From DASSQJ01 sp963773655 (lineage in GTDB: Bacteria; Actinomycetota; Actinomycetes; Actinomycetales; Dermatophilaceae): DNA of 64,000 nt. Made by a program: the position numbers and the translations under genes. Under the pieces are notes generated by a model that had not been told where the DNA came from, ran no database searches, and was given only the letters and a program-made list of their open reading frames with translations. Where the stretch lies: contig CAVZBX010000001.1 in NCBI GenBank assembly GCA_963773655.1, forward strand, positions 868,001-932,000. The letters run 5' to 3'. Positions 61,928 to 64,000 of the stretch are shown here, piece by piece; position 1 is the first letter of the stretch, and each line of letters starts with the position of its first letter.

Positions 61928-62338
61928 TCAGATCGAGTGCAGCGGCTGCTGGCCCGGGGGGAGGCTGTCGCGGGGCACGATCTGCTTGCCGTAGGGGACG
62001 AGCGAGATCGGGATCATCTTGAGGTTGGCGACCGCGAGCGGGATGCCGATGATCGTGATCGCCTGGGCGACCGCCGTCGTCACGTGGGCGAGGGCGAGCC
62101 ACCACCCGGCGAGCAGGATCCACACGACGTTGAGGACGACCGCGCCGGCACCCGCGCCCTCCTTGGGCACCACGGCCCGGCCGAAGGGCCACAGCGCGTA
62201 CCCCGCCATCCGGAACGAGGCCACGCCGAGCGGGATCGTCACGATGAGCAGGCAGAGCACCAGGCCCGCCAGGGCGTACCCGAGGGCGAGCCACAGGCCG
62301 CCGAACACCAGCCAGATGATGTTGAGCAGGGTCCGCAC
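61928..62338 (-). CDS. YccF domain membrane protein
   Basis: 136 aa from GTG 62338 with GGAGGT upstream. Two YccF repeats, each a hydrophobic helix pair followed by a conserved turn: IPLGVASFRMAGYALWPFGR and IPLAVANLKMIPISLVPYGK. Inner-membrane protein of unknown function. Convergent with recX. Confidence 0.9.
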   Translation of the reverse strand: MRTLLNIIWLVFGGLWLALGYALAGLVLCLLIVTIPLGVASFRMAGYALWPFGRAVVPKEGAGAGAVVLNVVWILLAGWWLALAHVTTAVAQAITIIGIPLAVANLKMIPISLVPYGKQIVPRDSLPPGQQPLHSI

Positions 62339-62524
62339 GGCACCTCCAGGGTCGACGTCGTCGCCCCAAGCCTGACACGCCCACCTGCTGCGCCGCCCCG
62401 CGCCCCCGGGAATGCGGGGGGAGCGGGGAGACGACACGCTCGCCGTTCGTCCCCGGCTGGGCCGAGCGCGGACGTCGGGCTCACCCGGCTGGCCCGGGCC
62501 GGCGTCGTTGTCGGTGGCCGCGGC

Positions 62525-62530
62525 TAGGCT
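62525..62530 (+). promoter_or_regulatory. -10 hexamer of the second exporter operon
   Basis: TAGGCT, 45 bases before GTG 62576, whose own site is GAGAGGAG. The rest of the 237-base gap after yccF holds nothing I recognise. Confidence 0.4.
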
Positions 62531-62575
62531 CGCGCCCGACGGCCGGTGGGCGTGACCGTCGAGAGGAGCGGGGTC

Positions 62576-63633
<1,058 letters not shown>

Positions 63634-63637
<4 letters not shown>

Positions 63638-64000
63638 GCACCGTGACCCAGGCGGTCGGCGACGCCCTCACCGTCACCCGCCGCAACCTGATCAAGATCA
63701 AGCGGGTCCCCGACCTGCTCGTCTTCACGACGCTCTCGCCGATCATGTTCGTCCTCCTCTTCGCCTACGTCTTCGCGGGGGCGATCGGCACCCAGGACAC
63801 CGGCGTCGACTACAAGGAGTTCCTCATCGCGGGGATCTTCGCCCAGACGGTGGTCTTCGGCAGCACCTTCAGCGGGTTCAGCCTCGCCGAGGACCTGCAG
63901 AAGGGGTTCGTCGACCGGTTCCGCACCCTGCCGATGTCGCCGTCGGCGATGCTCGCCGGGCGCACCCTCTCCGACGTCGTCAACAACGTCCTCAGCCTGG
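63634..64000 (+). CDS. ABC-2 exporter permease (DrrB-like), cut by the window end
   Basis: The first 122 aa are present: RNLIKIKRVPDLLVFTTLSPIMFVLLFAYVFAGAI, YKEFLIAGIFAQTVVFGSTFSGFSLAEDLQKGFVDRFRTLPMSPSAMLAGRT, as in DrrB-type permeases. ATG 63634 overlaps the ATPase stop by four bases. The rest lies beyond the window. Confidence 0.9.

Overview
The window is very GC-rich DNA with short intergenic gaps, many ATGA/GTGA gene overlaps and many GTG starts. Its gene families (13E12/DUF222 HNH gene, DUF3046, ClgR, Nei2-type glycosylase, Lhr helicase, MauE, DrrAB-type exporters) and its gene order point to an actinobacterium, probably a Micrococcales member near Intrasporangiaceae. That placement is an inference. 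I saw no rRNA, tRNA, CRISPR array, insertion sequence or prophage.

Layout. 1-8.6 kb: a catalytically degenerate M48-like membrane protein, a heavily frameshifted HelR helicase, an HhH-GPD protein, a broken CPBP protease, a 13E12 HNH gene with a LexA-like box, GNAT, CoA-binding and VOC proteins. 8.7-13.9 kb: a soluble NAD-linked formate dehydrogenase operon fdsG-fdsB-fdsA-fdsD, divergent from a tiny LuxR-type HTH gene. 14.3-20.4 kb: asnB, rpsO, pnp, a 45-aa unlisted gene and dapB. 20.5-26.2 kb: azlDC, a His-rich GNAT, enoyl-CoA hydratase, DUF1028, SMP-30-like, folA and thyA. 26.3-37.2 kb: dapA-rnj, ftsK, a MauE-thioredoxin fusion, an ion channel, an M19 dipeptidase and rimO-pgsA-clgR. 37.3-45 kb: nei2, a PadR cassette, lhr and a frameshifted aldo/keto reductase. 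45-50.6 kb: a LacI-controlled polyol-type ABC importer with a P-loop kinase. 50.7-52.8 kb: aguA-aguB (agmatine to putrescine). 52.8-62.3 kb: DUF3046, an ABC-2 exporter, a subtilase, SulP, recA-recX and yccF. 62.5 kb to the end: a second DrrAB-type exporter, cut by the window edge.

How the genes work together. dapA/dapB serve lysine and cell-wall synthesis. folA/thyA serve thymidylate synthesis. rpsO/pnp/rnj are translation and RNA decay genes. recA/recX, lhr, nei2 and possibly the 13E12 gene form a DNA-damage theme. The polyol operon and lacI carry matching GCGCAAC/GTTGCGC operators, which ties the regulator to the transporter.

Three window-wide observations stand out. First, at least eleven genes have a TANNNT hexamer ending exactly 6-7 bases before the start codon, which predicts leaderless transcripts. 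Second, several genes (helR, the CPBP gene, fdsA, fdsB, the folA/SMP-30 junction, the aldo/keto reductase) are broken by single-base indels, often at GACC/GGTC or in G/C runs. This looks more like consensus error than real decay, though I cannot prove it. Third, the usual rimO-pgsA-clgR-DUF3046-recA-recX block is present but stretched by several inserted cassettes. I did not find a convincing entirely new multi-gene system.
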